The notes under the pieces: model-generated
Databases searched by the model: none
Seen by the model: the letters and a program-made list of their open reading frames with translations, nothing else
Told to the model about the DNA's origin: nothing
Made by a program: the position numbers and the translations under genes
Source of the DNA: Planctomycetota bacterium
GTDB taxonomy: Bacteria; Planctomycetota; J058; JAJDCQ01
Direction of reading: 5' to 3'
Assembly: GCA_029260755.1 (NCBI GenBank)
Contig: JAJDCQ010000027.1
Location: 1-41,977 of the forward strand
DNA length: 41,977 nt
Shown: positions 33,501 through 40,967 of the stretch, piece after piece
Layout of the letters: every line of letters begins with the position of its first letter
How positions within the stretch are numbered: the stretch's first letter is position 1

Positions 33501-33680
33501 GCCGTGGACACGTCCCTGGTAGCGCCCGAAGAGCTCGGCGAGGGCGTCGCGATCTCCATCGTCCCGGAACGCGAGGAGGAGCGCCTCGTCGGGGCGACGG
33601 CTCGCATCGGACGGGCCGGTCACCGGCGCGCGTCTCGGCCGGACGGTCTTGGGCTGGACAAGGGCTTTCGCTCCCGGCAT
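30576..33680 (-). CDS. ECF-type sigma factor fused via a membrane helix to carboxypeptidase-regulatory-like beta-sandwich repeats
   Basis: 1034 residues. Residues ~30-195 are an ECF sigma factor: region 2 (ALAELFGRYQGRVHGLVRTV, DDVTSETFLRVIHGA, VRAWLFRIAVNEARQATR) and region 4 (LPATLREPVLLRYLGGLSYA, then VAAALEVPAGTVASRIHAAV). A Pro/Ala linker leads to a membrane helix at ~276-298 (VGVITAIAAVVAALALAAGV). About 650 residues follow as repeated CarboxypepD_reg-like domains (GTILGLVVLPGGEPVEGASV, GGRLVGVVRTPQGRPISDAT, GRIAGRVLDDRGAPVALATV, each with an xDGRF turn). If the topology is as read, the sigma part is cytoplasmic and the repeats face outward, making a one-piece signal receptor and transcription factor. 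ATG 33680 follows GGAGG; GTG 33686 is possible. It lies 90 bp after the gene at 33771. Confidence 0.88.
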   Translation of the reverse strand: MPGAKALVQPKTVRPRRAPVTGPSDASRRPDEALLLAFRDDGDRDALAELFGRYQGRVHGLVRTVLGPARAAAADDVTSETFLRVIHGAARWQPRGSVRAWLFRIAVNEARQATRAAGRRARHEEEAAVRTTRREADGGRLLAPEEAAFRGEVLAAVEALPATLREPVLLRYLGGLSYAEVAAALEVPAGTVASRIHAAVEQLRGRLVPAGASALAAPAFEPALAGALDAIASEPVSATLAARIVDMARSAPTPGAPAGSPPGSPAAASSGAAKSVGVITAIAAVVAALALAAGVDRVLEPRVPTSASPRGATLAATSGGAAGGDAIGSSPANGGTIGRDPVAPDREPPAGDPAGSPGRGAASSAESEGRPALEATGTILGLVVLPGGEPVEGASVQASVGGRILAARTDRGGRFVLDDVAAGRPFDLLVFRTRVGALPICESITLAPGETRSLRLVVKLGLIIRGRVVGPGGAPLGGTGVALAGGVKQVMVEPLHADHLAPPAFSASTGDDGRFELRTRRDPDDALTAVDLVAFHPALRERRVALADGELVGGALDLGTIELEGGGRLVGVVRTPQGRPISDATVLVGPEQPARIGGLDDPVTRVATTGADGRFAIAGLIEGPHRVLATALGCVPAELVEVPVEPAPAVSSAVELLLVEGHAIEGECRWDDGTAVAGATVRVRLPSVRRRVWRDPIFRFDGDDEERPLETIRGLAVATVKSGPDGHFRIEAAPTDGVVIAASLPADLGSATTEERVHRPGDALVFTFTRRGALDVRVAGPDGEPLAGTRAAIRARRVGGHGAVPEGSAEGPSDDGAWHLTELPAGRYEVTALAAGFRVGRAETDLAPGERRGVSIALERATGRLTGAVVALEDGSPIVDAEVSIYEWIRDLGDGNRAAAMTGADGRFVLEGLLGPDVADRVEVRAPGRCPVVIEGDLEGGAEPRIVLERAGRIAGRVLDDRGAPVALATVWRVRPGESLMKGTGRQTATDADGRFAFDEVPGGRWRVFGDGTGSEIVTLPAGGEREVELRPGE

Positions 33681-33770
33681 CGGCACCTCCGATCGGACGG
33701 CTCCCCGTCCTGATCAGGTCCAATGCCGGTCGGCGCGGTTCTCTTCGCGGAATCTCGCGACGCGGAGGGG

Positions 33771-35171
33771 TCAGCGACCCAGGCGAGCCTGGATCTCCCG
33801 CCAGGCCTTCGCCCAGGCCCGCTCCCAGGCCTCGCGGAACGCCTCCTCGAAGGCGTCGTGGAAGACCTTCGGGAACATCTCCTCGAGGATCTCGCGCGCC
33901 ATCCCCGCATCCCGGCCCGGGTCGATCGCCGGGATCGGCGCGGCCGCTCCGGTCGTCACGTTCTCACCGAGCTTGATGGGACGCGGCGGCGGCGGCGGCG
34001 GCGGCGGCGGGCGGCCGTAGGGAGCCCGGCTCGGGGCCCGGGCGGCGCCCGCGCCCGGCGGCCCGGGCGTCGGCGACGCCGGCGGCCCCGGCGCGGTCGC
34101 CCCCGGCGGCGGCGCGTTCCCCATGAGGCCCTGGTTCAGGACGTAGAGCTTCGCGCTCTCGTCGCCGTCCCCGGTGCCGAACTTCTCGGCGAGGACCCAG
34201 TCCGGGATCGGGAAGACGTCGCTGTTCGACTCGAAGACGTCCTTGGTGAACGCCTCGGGATCGGCCGTCGCCGCCGCCATCGCCGCGGGCGAGATCCCCT
34301 CGTCGATCCTCGATGCGAAGAGATCCTCGGGCAGCTCCTCGAGGATGCCGCTCGGGAGCTCGAGGTCGATGTCCTCGACGTCGAGCACCTCGCGCGCCGT
34401 GAGCGCCTTGAACGGCTTCGGCGGCTTGGCGACGGGCGCCGGCTTCTTCGCGCGCGCCGTGTCGCGAGCGCCGGCCTTCTTCTTGGCGGGCTTCGCCGCC
34501 GGGGCGCCGTCGTCGGAGTCGACGAGCTCCCAGCCGCTACCCTCGGTCGGAACCGGCGGGAGCGGCTTCGCGCCGGCGGGCGGCTCGACCTCGACCGTCT
34601 TGCTGAGCACCTCGTAGTCGACGCCCGACTGACTGAAGTCTCCGCTCGCCCCGGGGACTCCGGCGGTCGTCGTGAGGGGCGCCTGCCGGGGCGGCGGTCC
34701 GGTGTCCTTCGCCACCTTCTTCTGGACCTTTCGGGCCCGCGCGGCCGCCTTCGCCTTGTCGCTGCGCGGCTGGTGCTGATCCATGTGGTCCATCAGGCGG
34801 CGGAACCGGCCGGGGGTCAGGTAGCCCCGGTCGACGAGGATGGCGCCGATCTCGATGTCCCGCCCGTCATCGCGCTGCTTGTTCTGCTCCTTGAGGCACT
34901 CGAAGACCTGCTTCTTGCGCACGAATCCGTTGCGGAGGGCGAGCCGCGTCAGGCGAAGGTCGCGCTCGTAGCCGTCGACGATCGTCAGCACCTTCTCGCG
35001 CGTCCCCTCGGTGAGGATCCCGTTCTGCACGAGGTGGTCGTCGAAGGTGTCGGTCGTGCCGGACCGCTGCCGGAGGAGGAAGTCCCGCATCGCCGACTGG
35101 ACGGGGATTCGTGGAGCAAACCCGCGCTCGACGGCGATCCGGGAGAACGCGATTTCACGGTCGGAAAGCAT
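33771..35171 (-). CDS. Uncharacterised protein with GspE-N-like repeats, low-complexity middle and aromatic C-terminal helix
   Basis: 466 residues, ATG 35171. The first ~130 residues hold short repeated units (DHLVQNGILTEGTREKVL, LALRNGFVRKKQVFECLKEQ, GAILVDRGYLTPGRFRRLMD) that resemble the N-terminal modules of type II secretion/type IV pilus ATPases (LxxxGxIt/l pattern). No ATPase follows. The middle is Lys/Ala/Pro-rich and probably disordered, with a run of nine prolines encoded by a GGC microsatellite (~33983-34010). The C-terminus is an amphipathic helix with aromatic residues every 3-4 positions (FEEAFREAWERAWAKAWREI). No signal peptide was seen, so probably cytoplasmic. I do not recognise the family. 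It is upstream of, and possibly cotranscribed with, the sigma-factor fusion. Confidence 0.65.
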   Translation of the reverse strand: MLSDREIAFSRIAVERGFAPRIPVQSAMRDFLLRQRSGTTDTFDDHLVQNGILTEGTREKVLTIVDGYERDLRLTRLALRNGFVRKKQVFECLKEQNKQRDDGRDIEIGAILVDRGYLTPGRFRRLMDHMDQHQPRSDKAKAAARARKVQKKVAKDTGPPPRQAPLTTTAGVPGASGDFSQSGVDYEVLSKTVEVEPPAGAKPLPPVPTEGSGWELVDSDDGAPAAKPAKKKAGARDTARAKKPAPVAKPPKPFKALTAREVLDVEDIDLELPSGILEELPEDLFASRIDEGISPAAMAAATADPEAFTKDVFESNSDVFPIPDWVLAEKFGTGDGDESAKLYVLNQGLMGNAPPPGATAPGPPASPTPGPPGAGAARAPSRAPYGRPPPPPPPPPRPIKLGENVTTGAAAPIPAIDPGRDAGMAREILEEMFPKVFHDAFEEAFREAWERAWAKAWREIQARLGR

Positions 35172-35225
35172 GGTCTCGTCCGATGTTGAGGCGAGGCGTC
35201 ATCTCGCCGCCAGGGGTCTCTCGAC

Positions 35226-35255
35226 AGCCTAGCCCGCCTCCTCGGGCCGGGGCAA
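35226..35255 (-). promoter_or_regulatory. Possible promoter of the gene at 33771-35171
   Basis: On the minus strand TTGCCC (35255-35250), 18-nt spacer, TAGGCT (35231-35226), 54 nt before ATG 35171. The -10 is identical to that of the malic enzyme gene. Confidence 0.5.
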
Positions 35256-35271
35256 CCGGCCGGGCGAGCCG

Positions 35272-37698
35272 TCAGGCGGCCGGCGCCGGCGCTTCGTCGC
35301 GAGGCGCGGCCGGGGGCGCCCCGCGGCTCGGGGCGCCGCCGACGGCGGCGAGGCACCCGAGCGCCACCGAGATCCAGACCGCCTCGCGGAATCGGCGCAG
35401 CAGGGCGTAGGCGACGGCGAGCTCCTGGCCGTAGCCGAAGCCATCGTAGATGAGGACGATCGCGCCCTCCTGCCCTCCGGCGCTGCCGGGGATGAACGCG
35501 GTCGCGCCGCGCGCCGTCGCCACGAAGGCCTCGATCGCGAGGGCGTGACCGACCGACGGCACCTCCCCGAACAGCCACAGGACGAGCGCGACCTCGGCGG
35601 CGCCGATGATCCAGGCGACGACGTGAGCGGCGAAGCCCGCGAGCAGCCGTCCGGGGTGCTCCCGGGCGAAGCCGCGAATCCGCTCGTCGAGGTCGGCGAG
35701 CGACTCGAGGCGCTCCTCGATCGCGGCCCGGCCGACGCCGAGGCGTGCGACGATGCGCGCGAGGCCGGCGAACGCCCCCCAGCGGATGCCGACGATCATG
35801 AGCGAGGCGAGGCCGAGGCCGCCGGCCAGGGCGACGCCCGCGCCCATGATCAGGCGCTGATCCGCGTCGGTGAAGAGCGCCGCGGCGATGAGGGCGATGG
35901 CGAGGTAGACCATCTGCGCGACGGTCATCGCGACCTTCGAGATCACGACGGCGCTTCCACCCTCGACGGTCGGCACGCCGGCGCGCGCGAGGAGGAACGG
36001 CTTGAGCGGCTCGCCGCCCATCTGCGCGGCCGGGAGCGTCCAGTTCAGCGCCTCGCCCGCCATCCGGTAGACGTAGGTCCGGGGCAGCCCGAGGCGATCG
36101 ACGCTCGGGCGTAGACACAGCTTGAAGCCGTAGGCGTCGAGGAGGTAGACGAAGCCGTACGGAATCGGGATGAGCAGCACCCACGGCCCGAGCGCGGTGA
36201 GCTGACTCGCCACCTGGCGCGGGCCCGCCATGTAGACGAGCCCCCCGAAGAAGAGGAGGCCGACGCCGAGGAGGAGCCGGGAGACGATGCCGGTCTTGCC
36301 GGGCGGCGCCGGCGGGGCGTCGGCGTCGGCGGGAGGGGCTGCCGTGGCCGGCGCCGGCGCGGGAGTCGGCGCGGCGGTCGGCGCCTCGCCGACCTCGGGC
36401 GCCGAACGCAGCAGGGCGAGGCCGAGCAGACCGAGCCAGTAGACGTGACTGCCGATCCCCGAGAGCCAGAGGAAGACGTCGAGCCGTCCGGCGATCGCGA
36501 GGACGACGAGGGCGTAGGTGAAGTCGCGGTTGGCCGTCGCATCGACGAGCCGACCGGCCGCCGGATTTCGCGCGGCCAGCTTCTCGGTCGAGAGGAGCAC
36601 GACGATCAGGAACGAGATGCAGGTGCCGACCGCCGCCGAGGCGCCGAGGACCCTCGCGGCCGTCGGCCCGGCGAGGGACGACCCGCCGGCCGCCACGCCG
36701 AGCCCGATCGCCACGAAGAGGCAGACGTGGACGACGTTGTCGAGGCAGAGATCGAGCCACTTCCCGATGCGGCTCTCCCGGAGGGCGAGCCGGGCGAGCT
36801 CGCCGTCGACGCAGTCGATGAACGCCGAGACGACGAGCAACGCGGCGCCGAGCAGCGCGAGGGCGTAGCTGCCGACGGCGAAGGCGCCCGCGCTCGCGAG
36901 CCCGATCCCGAACGCGAAGACGGTGATCTGGTTCGGCGTGATCGGCGTCCGGGCGAGGAGGCGGGCGAGGGGGTGGGCGATGGGGCGGTGGAGGATCGTG
37001 TCGGTCAGCCCATCGCTGCGCGACGCGAGCCGCTGCGCCAGCTCCTGCTCGATCCGGGCGACGTCGCCCGCCCCGCCGAGCGCGGCGCCGAACGGGGCGT
37101 CGACCGGCGCGGTGGGGCGGGCGAGCGGGCGCGTCCGGAGCCCCCCCGCGACGTCGTCGACGCTTGCCGCGCCATCGACCGAGGCGAGGACGTCGCGAAG
37201 GTCCGCGGCGCGCGCGACCGCACCGAGCGGCGTCGTGATGGGACCGGCCCCGGCGGCGCTCTCGTCCGCCCGGGCGAGCAGCCAGGCGAACGCGCCGCCC
37301 TCGGTGATGAGCGCGCCGGGCACGATGACCGCGCGGCGCTCCGCGCCGGGGTCATCGCCGTTGCCCTCGAGGCCCGCCACCGTCGCCACGTTCGCGACGG
37401 AGGCGAGGCGGACCGCCCGCGACTCGGGTCGCCGGTCGAGGTCGGCGCGAAGCGCCTCGAGCCGGCGCGCCCGGGCCGGGTCGCCGGCGGCCCCGCCGAG
37501 CACGACGACCACGGGCGCCGCGCCCGCCCGCGCCGCGTGGACGGCCGCGCGGACCGCCCCGCGAACCCCGCCGACCGGAACGTCGACGGCCGCCGCGACG
37601 TCGGGCTCGGCGCCCGCCGCCCACACGATCGCCGCGACCGACCGCTCGCGCTCCTCGTCCTCTCCGTCGTCCGAGGGAGGCGGGCGGGTCACCGTCAC
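35272..37698 (-). CDS. Three-part protein: NTase-like, CDP-alcohol phosphatidyltransferase, LPG-synthase-type membrane domain
   Basis: 808 residues. Residues 1-~230 look like a nucleotidyltransferase (SVAAIVWAAG, VHAARAGAAPVVVVLGG), but the GxGxR...K signature is missing. Residues ~240-450 are a CDP-alcohol phosphatidyltransferase with the full motif D295-x2-D298-G-x2-A-R303-x8-G312-x3-D316-x3-D320 among membrane helices. Residues ~480-800 match the lysylphosphatidylglycerol synthase membrane region (flippase-like; ALNWTLPAAQMGGEPLKPFL, GATAFIPGSAGGQEGAIVLI). The head group is probably made by the upstream genes: GTG 37698 overlaps the phnW stop by four bases (GTGA). So I infer transfer of CMP-activated aminoethylphosphonate to diacylglycerol, then possible translocation. 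The open frame upstream to 38835 is an artefact antisense-free reading of phnW in another frame. Confidence 0.82.
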   Translation of the reverse strand: MTVTRPPPSDDGEDEERERSVAAIVWAAGAEPDVAAAVDVPVGGVRGAVRAAVHAARAGAAPVVVVLGGAAGDPARARRLEALRADLDRRPESRAVRLASVANVATVAGLEGNGDDPGAERRAVIVPGALITEGGAFAWLLARADESAAGAGPITTPLGAVARAADLRDVLASVDGAASVDDVAGGLRTRPLARPTAPVDAPFGAALGGAGDVARIEQELAQRLASRSDGLTDTILHRPIAHPLARLLARTPITPNQITVFAFGIGLASAGAFAVGSYALALLGAALLVVSAFIDCVDGELARLALRESRIGKWLDLCLDNVVHVCLFVAIGLGVAAGGSSLAGPTAARVLGASAAVGTCISFLIVVLLSTEKLAARNPAAGRLVDATANRDFTYALVVLAIAGRLDVFLWLSGIGSHVYWLGLLGLALLRSAPEVGEAPTAAPTPAPAPATAAPPADADAPPAPPGKTGIVSRLLLGVGLLFFGGLVYMAGPRQVASQLTALGPWVLLIPIPYGFVYLLDAYGFKLCLRPSVDRLGLPRTYVYRMAGEALNWTLPAAQMGGEPLKPFLLARAGVPTVEGGSAVVISKVAMTVAQMVYLAIALIAAALFTDADQRLIMGAGVALAGGLGLASLMIVGIRWGAFAGLARIVARLGVGRAAIEERLESLADLDERIRGFAREHPGRLLAGFAAHVVAWIIGAAEVALVLWLFGEVPSVGHALAIEAFVATARGATAFIPGSAGGQEGAIVLIYDGFGYGQELAVAYALLRRFREAVWISVALGCLAAVGGAPSRGAPPAAPRDEAPAPAA

Positions 37699-38777
37699 CG
37701 GAGGGCGTCCTCGAGCGCTCCGAGGAAGCGGTGGATGTCGTCGGCGCCGATCGCGCCCATGTTCGCGATCCGGAAGATCCGCTCGGCGAGCGCCCCCTGC
37801 CCGGCGTAGATCACGAACCCGGCCGCCTTGAGCCGATCGTGCAGGGCCGGGTAGCTCCGGCCGCTCGGCAGATGGAGCGAGGTGATCGTGTTCGAGAGGA
37901 GCTCGCGGCGAAGGAGCAGCCGCAGGCCGAGACGCTCGAACCCGTGGCGAAGGGTGTCGGCGCGCGACCGGTAGCGCGCGATCCGCCCGGCGAGGGTCTC
38001 GGCGGCGAGCTCCTCGAGGGCCGCGTCGAGGGCGAAGAACGCGGGGATCGCCGGCGTGAACGGGCACTCGTGGCGCTTCTCCTCCGCCTCCCACAGGAGC
38101 GGCAGGTGGAGGTAGAGGGTGCGCGGCTCGATCGCGGCCATCCGGAGCATCTCGGAGCGACGGGCGAGGACGAACGATGCGCCCGGCAGCCCCTGGAGAC
38201 ACTTGTTCGCCGTGCAGACGACGACGTCGAGGCCGAGCCCCTCGACGTCGAGCTTCTCGCCGCCGAGGCCGCTGATCGAGTCGACGAGGGTGACGTTCCC
38301 GCGGGCGCGAGCGAGGGCGGCGATCTCGGCGACCGGGTTGATCATCCCCGTCGTCGTCTCGTGGTGCACGAACGCGACGGTCTGGATCGAGCGCTCGGTG
38401 GCGAGCTTCTTCTCGATCAGGGCGAGGTCGGGCGGCTCGCCCCACGGCGCGAAGACCTCGACGCAGGGGATGCCGTGGATCTTCGCCATCTTGGCGATCC
38501 GCTCGCCGTAGACGCCGTTGACGACCACGAGCATCGACCGGCCGACATCGGTCGTGCTCGCGACGGCCGCCTCGAGCGCGGCCGTGCCGCTGCCCGAGAG
38601 GACGACGGCGGTGTGCTCGCCGCTCGGCGCGAAGACGCGCACGAGGCGATCGCGGATCGCGTCGAGGAGACGGGTGAACTCCTCCTCGCGATGGCAGATG
38701 TCGGCCTGGATGGCCGCGTTGCGGACCCGGTCGGTGACGTTGACCGGGCCGGGGTTCAGAAGGACCTGGCGCCGCAT
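37695..38777 (-). CDS. phnW: 2-aminoethylphosphonate-pyruvate transaminase
   Basis: 360 residues, typical of the family. A PLP enzyme interconverting 2-aminoethylphosphonate plus pyruvate and phosphonoacetaldehyde plus alanine. Features: N-terminal RRQVLLNPGPVNVTDRVRNA, DICHREEEFTRLL, VLSGSGTAALEAAV, FVHHETTTGMINPV, VDSISGLGGEKLDVE, and the PLP lysine K192 in TANKCLQGLPGASF. ATG 38777 gives the family N-terminus; the frame extends further but with unrelated sequence. The upstream neighbours encode a phosphonopyruvate-decarboxylase-like enzyme, which makes phosphonoacetaldehyde, so here PhnW most likely works in the biosynthetic direction. No phnX phosphonatase is adjacent. It is translationally coupled to the phosphatidyltransferase fusion downstream. 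Confidence 0.9.
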   Translation of the reverse strand: MRRQVLLNPGPVNVTDRVRNAAIQADICHREEEFTRLLDAIRDRLVRVFAPSGEHTAVVLSGSGTAALEAAVASTTDVGRSMLVVVNGVYGERIAKMAKIHGIPCVEVFAPWGEPPDLALIEKKLATERSIQTVAFVHHETTTGMINPVAEIAALARARGNVTLVDSISGLGGEKLDVEGLGLDVVVCTANKCLQGLPGASFVLARRSEMLRMAAIEPRTLYLHLPLLWEAEEKRHECPFTPAIPAFFALDAALEELAAETLAGRIARYRSRADTLRHGFERLGLRLLLRRELLSNTITSLHLPSGRSYPALHDRLKAAGFVIYAGQGALAERIFRIANMGAIGADDIHRFLGALEDALR

Positions 38778-38868
38778 GGTTCTGGATCCCGCGATCGGTC
38801 GCGGCGGCGGCACCCTTCGTGCCGCACCGCGCCAAGGGGCGCGATTATGCCGGGCGGCGGGTCGCCGA

Positions 38869-39435
38869 TCAACCGGAGAGGAAGGCCGAGAACCGGGCGG
38901 TCACCTCGGGCGGCTCGAGGGCGACCCGCGGCGGGACCTGCGCGCCGCGCCCGCCGTCGACCTCCGCGAGGACGAACGCGGGCCCGTCCGCGGCCAGGGC
39001 AGCGGTGATGGCGCGGTGGAGCGCGTCCGGATCGGTCGCCCGCGCGGCGCTCGCGTAGCCGGCGGCCCGGGCGACCTCCTCCAGGCGGAGGCGCCGGCTG
39101 ATCGTCGTCTGCCCGCCGGTCGACTCGTACTCGCCGTTGTCGAGGCAGACGTGGAGGAGCTTCGTCGGCGCGAGGGCGGCGATCGACGCGAGGCTGCCCA
39201 TCGCCATGAGGACGTTGCCGTCGCCGTCGAGGACGACGACGCGCCGGTCGGGCGCCTGGATGGCCACGCCGAGCCCGATCGAGGCGGCGAGGCCCATCGA
39301 ACCGATCATGTAGAAGTTGCCCGCCCGATCGCGGACGCGCTGCGCCTCGCGCCCGATCATGCCGTTGGCGCAGACGCACGCGGCGTCGTCGGGGAGGAGC
39401 CCGAACACGACCTCGATCGCTTCCTCGCGCTTCAC
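38869..39435 (-). CDS. Phosphonopyruvate decarboxylase, TPP-binding (beta) subunit
   Basis: 188 residues. It carries the thiamine diphosphate site: GDG followed by DNGEYESTGG (VVLDGDGNVLMAMGSLASIA, LLHVCLDNGEYESTGGQTTI), plus NFYMIGSMGLAASIGLG. Family: phosphonopyruvate/sulfopyruvate decarboxylase. Usual Ppd enzymes are one chain of about 380 residues; here the enzyme is split as in ComDE, with the partner subunit directly upstream. GTG 39435 overlaps that gene's stop by four bases (GTGA), so the subunits are probably made in equal amounts. Adjacent phnW favours phosphonopyruvate as substrate; sulfopyruvate (coenzyme M or taurine-type metabolism) remains an alternative. Confidence 0.85.
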   Translation of the reverse strand: MKREEAIEVVFGLLPDDAACVCANGMIGREAQRVRDRAGNFYMIGSMGLAASIGLGVAIQAPDRRVVVLDGDGNVLMAMGSLASIAALAPTKLLHVCLDNGEYESTGGQTTISRRLRLEEVARAAGYASAARATDPDALHRAITAALAADGPAFVLAEVDGGRGAQVPPRVALEPPEVTARFSAFLSG

Positions 39436-39977
39436 CCGACCACCCCCTTCCGGATGAAGAGGGCCGCGGGACGGCGCGTCGCCGCGGCCTGCTCGTGCAC
39501 CCACGCGATCTTCGCGCGGACGGCGTCGGCGTCCTCGCCCGGCTCGACCGGCTTCGCGGGGATGCCGAAGGTCTCCATGAGCGCCGGCATCGCCTCGCCC
39601 ATCAGGATGTGCTCGGGGGCATCGTTGCCCTGGTAGCCGCGCCAGCTCACCAGGAGCACGAGCGGCACGTCGTAGATCGCGTTGAGCGATGCGAGCGCGT
39701 TCAGGCAGTTGCCGAGCCCGCTGTTCTGCATCAGGACGCAGGCGGGCACCCCGGCCATGGCCGATCCCGATGCGAGCCCGACCGACTCGTCCTCGCGGAC
39801 GCTCGCCACGTAGATCGGCGGCGCGCCCGGATCCGTGGCGGCCTGGCGATCCTCGAGCGCTCGGATGAGCCCCGTCAGCAGGCTGCAGGGGACGCCGGTG
39901 AAGAAGCGGCTGCCGGCCTCCTCGAGCATGCTCAGGAGGTCGGCGCCCGGAATCGCCGTCGCGGTCGTCTCGCTCAT
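39432..39977 (-). CDS. Phosphonopyruvate decarboxylase, N-terminal (alpha) subunit
   Basis: 181 residues. Matches the pyrimidine-binding half of Ppd/ComD: FFTGVPCSLLTGLIRALE, YVASVREDESVGLASGSAMA with the conserved Glu that activates TPP, VLMQNSGLGNCLNALASLN, LLVSWRGYQGNDAPEHILMG. First gene of the operon. ATG 39977 follows no clear ribosome site, and a TAGAAC -10-like hexamer lies 8 nt before it, so the mRNA may be leaderless. The longer frame from 41090 is an antisense reading of the membrane-protein gene and was cut here. With the beta subunit it would decarboxylate phosphonopyruvate to phosphonoacetaldehyde, pulling the unfavourable PEP mutase reaction forward. pepM itself is not in this window. 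Confidence 0.85.
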   Translation of the reverse strand: MSETTATAIPGADLLSMLEEAGSRFFTGVPCSLLTGLIRALEDRQAATDPGAPPIYVASVREDESVGLASGSAMAGVPACVLMQNSGLGNCLNALASLNAIYDVPLVLLVSWRGYQGNDAPEHILMGEAMPALMETFGIPAKPVEPGEDADAVRAKIAWVHEQAAATRRPAALFIRKGVVG

Positions 39978-39985
39978 GGCGGCGC

Positions 39986-39991
39986 GTTCTA
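39986..39991 (-). promoter_or_regulatory. Possible -10 of a leaderless phosphonate operon promoter
   Basis: TAGAAC on the minus strand, 8 nt upstream of ATG 39977. No good -35 was found at 16-18 nt. Its closeness to the ATG would give a transcript starting at or near the start codon. Confidence 0.25.
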
Positions 39992-40073
39992 TCAGAGACG
40001 GACCGGTCAGGTCCAGGCCCCCGCGGACGCCGGTCGGTTGCTCCGCGCGCTCGATCGCGCCACAAAGGACGCC

Positions 40074-40967
40074 ATGGCGGACGCGGCGCCCAGGACCGAC
40101 GGAGACGGCAAGCTCGTCTGCCCGAAGTGCTCGCTCGTGACCGAGCGGGTCTGCGTCGGCTGCGGCCTCGACCTGGTCACCGGCGAGAAGGCGACGGCCG
40201 CCCCGCGCGAGGCCGGGCCGGCCGAGGTGGAGCTCTTCACCCCGGCCCTGGTGCTCGACGAGGGCGAGAAGGAGGGACGTCGGCGCGTCCTCTCCACGAT
40301 CGCTCGCAACGCCCGGGCCGCCGCCCCGAGCACGATCGCCGCCTGCATCCTCGCCGGCGTGGCCCTCGATCAGTCGCTCGTCCCGTCCCTCGGGGAGGAC
40401 GCCGACTTCTCGGTCGCGATGCGCCTGGTCACGACGTTCCTCCTCGCGCTCACCCTCGTCGAGCACGCCCGGAGCTGCGCCGCCGACGCGGCGAGCGTCC
40501 TGTTCGCCGAGACCGAGCCGTTCGATCTGGGCGCCCTGCCCCGCTCGTTCATGGTCGCGGTGCCGACCTCGCTCCTGCTCGGGATGCCGATCCTCGCCGT
40601 CGCCCGGACGATCGACTTCCCCCTCTACGGGATCATCACGATCCCCTTCGCCCTGCTCGTGATCGTCGTCGGCCCCGCGGTCGCCGGGCTGATCGTGGTC
40701 GGCGAGGGCGTCTTCGCCATCTCGCCGAAGAAGATCTTCGAGGTGATCTGGGAGCTCGGCGGCGTCTACTTCGAGGCGGCCCGCTACATGATCGGCGGGG
40801 TCGGCCTCTCGCTGACGCTCGTCTGGGCGATCCCGGGCGCGAGCTGGCTCAGGGGCCCGGGCGCGGTGATCGCGATGGCCGTCGCCGGCGCCGCCATGGG
40901 GAGCCTGGCCCGGACGGTCGCCGGGGAGTCCCTCCTCGAACACGAGAAGAAGCGCCCGGGGAGCTGA
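40074..40967 (+). CDS. Zinc-ribbon membrane protein of unknown function
   Basis: 297 residues, ATG 40074 with AAAGGA upstream. The N-terminus holds a treble-clef or zinc-ribbon motif CPKC...CVGCG (residues ~16-31). After a linker there are about five to six hydrophobic helices (STIAACILAGVAL, LVTTFLLALTLVEHA, FMVAVPTSLLLGMPILAVA, IPFALLVIVVGPAVAGLIVV, GPGAVIAMAVAGAAMGSLA). The layout resembles Yip1/DUF-type membrane proteins with N-terminal zinc ribbons; no catalytic motif was seen. It is divergent from the phosphonate operon and upstream of efp, whose promoter overlaps its 3' end. The role is unknown; a link to the phosphonolipid genes is only positional. Confidence 0.75.
   Translation: MADAAPRTDGDGKLVCPKCSLVTERVCVGCGLDLVTGEKATAAPREAGPAEVELFTPALVLDEGEKEGRRRVLSTIARNARAAAPSTIAACILAGVALDQSLVPSLGEDADFSVAMRLVTTFLLALTLVEHARSCAADAASVLFAETEPFDLGALPRSFMVAVPTSLLLGMPILAVARTIDFPLYGIITIPFALLVIVVGPAVAGLIVVGEGVFAISPKKIFEVIWELGGVYFEAARYMIGGVGLSLTLVWAIPGASWLRGPGAVIAMAVAGAAMGSLARTVAGESLLEHEKKRPGS

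Noticed and set aside
37699..38835. N-terminal extension of the phosphatidyltransferase fusion to 1187 residues
   Set aside because: This part lies over phnW in another frame and is Arg-rich nonsense; the GTG at 37698 overlapping the phnW stop is a normal coupled start.
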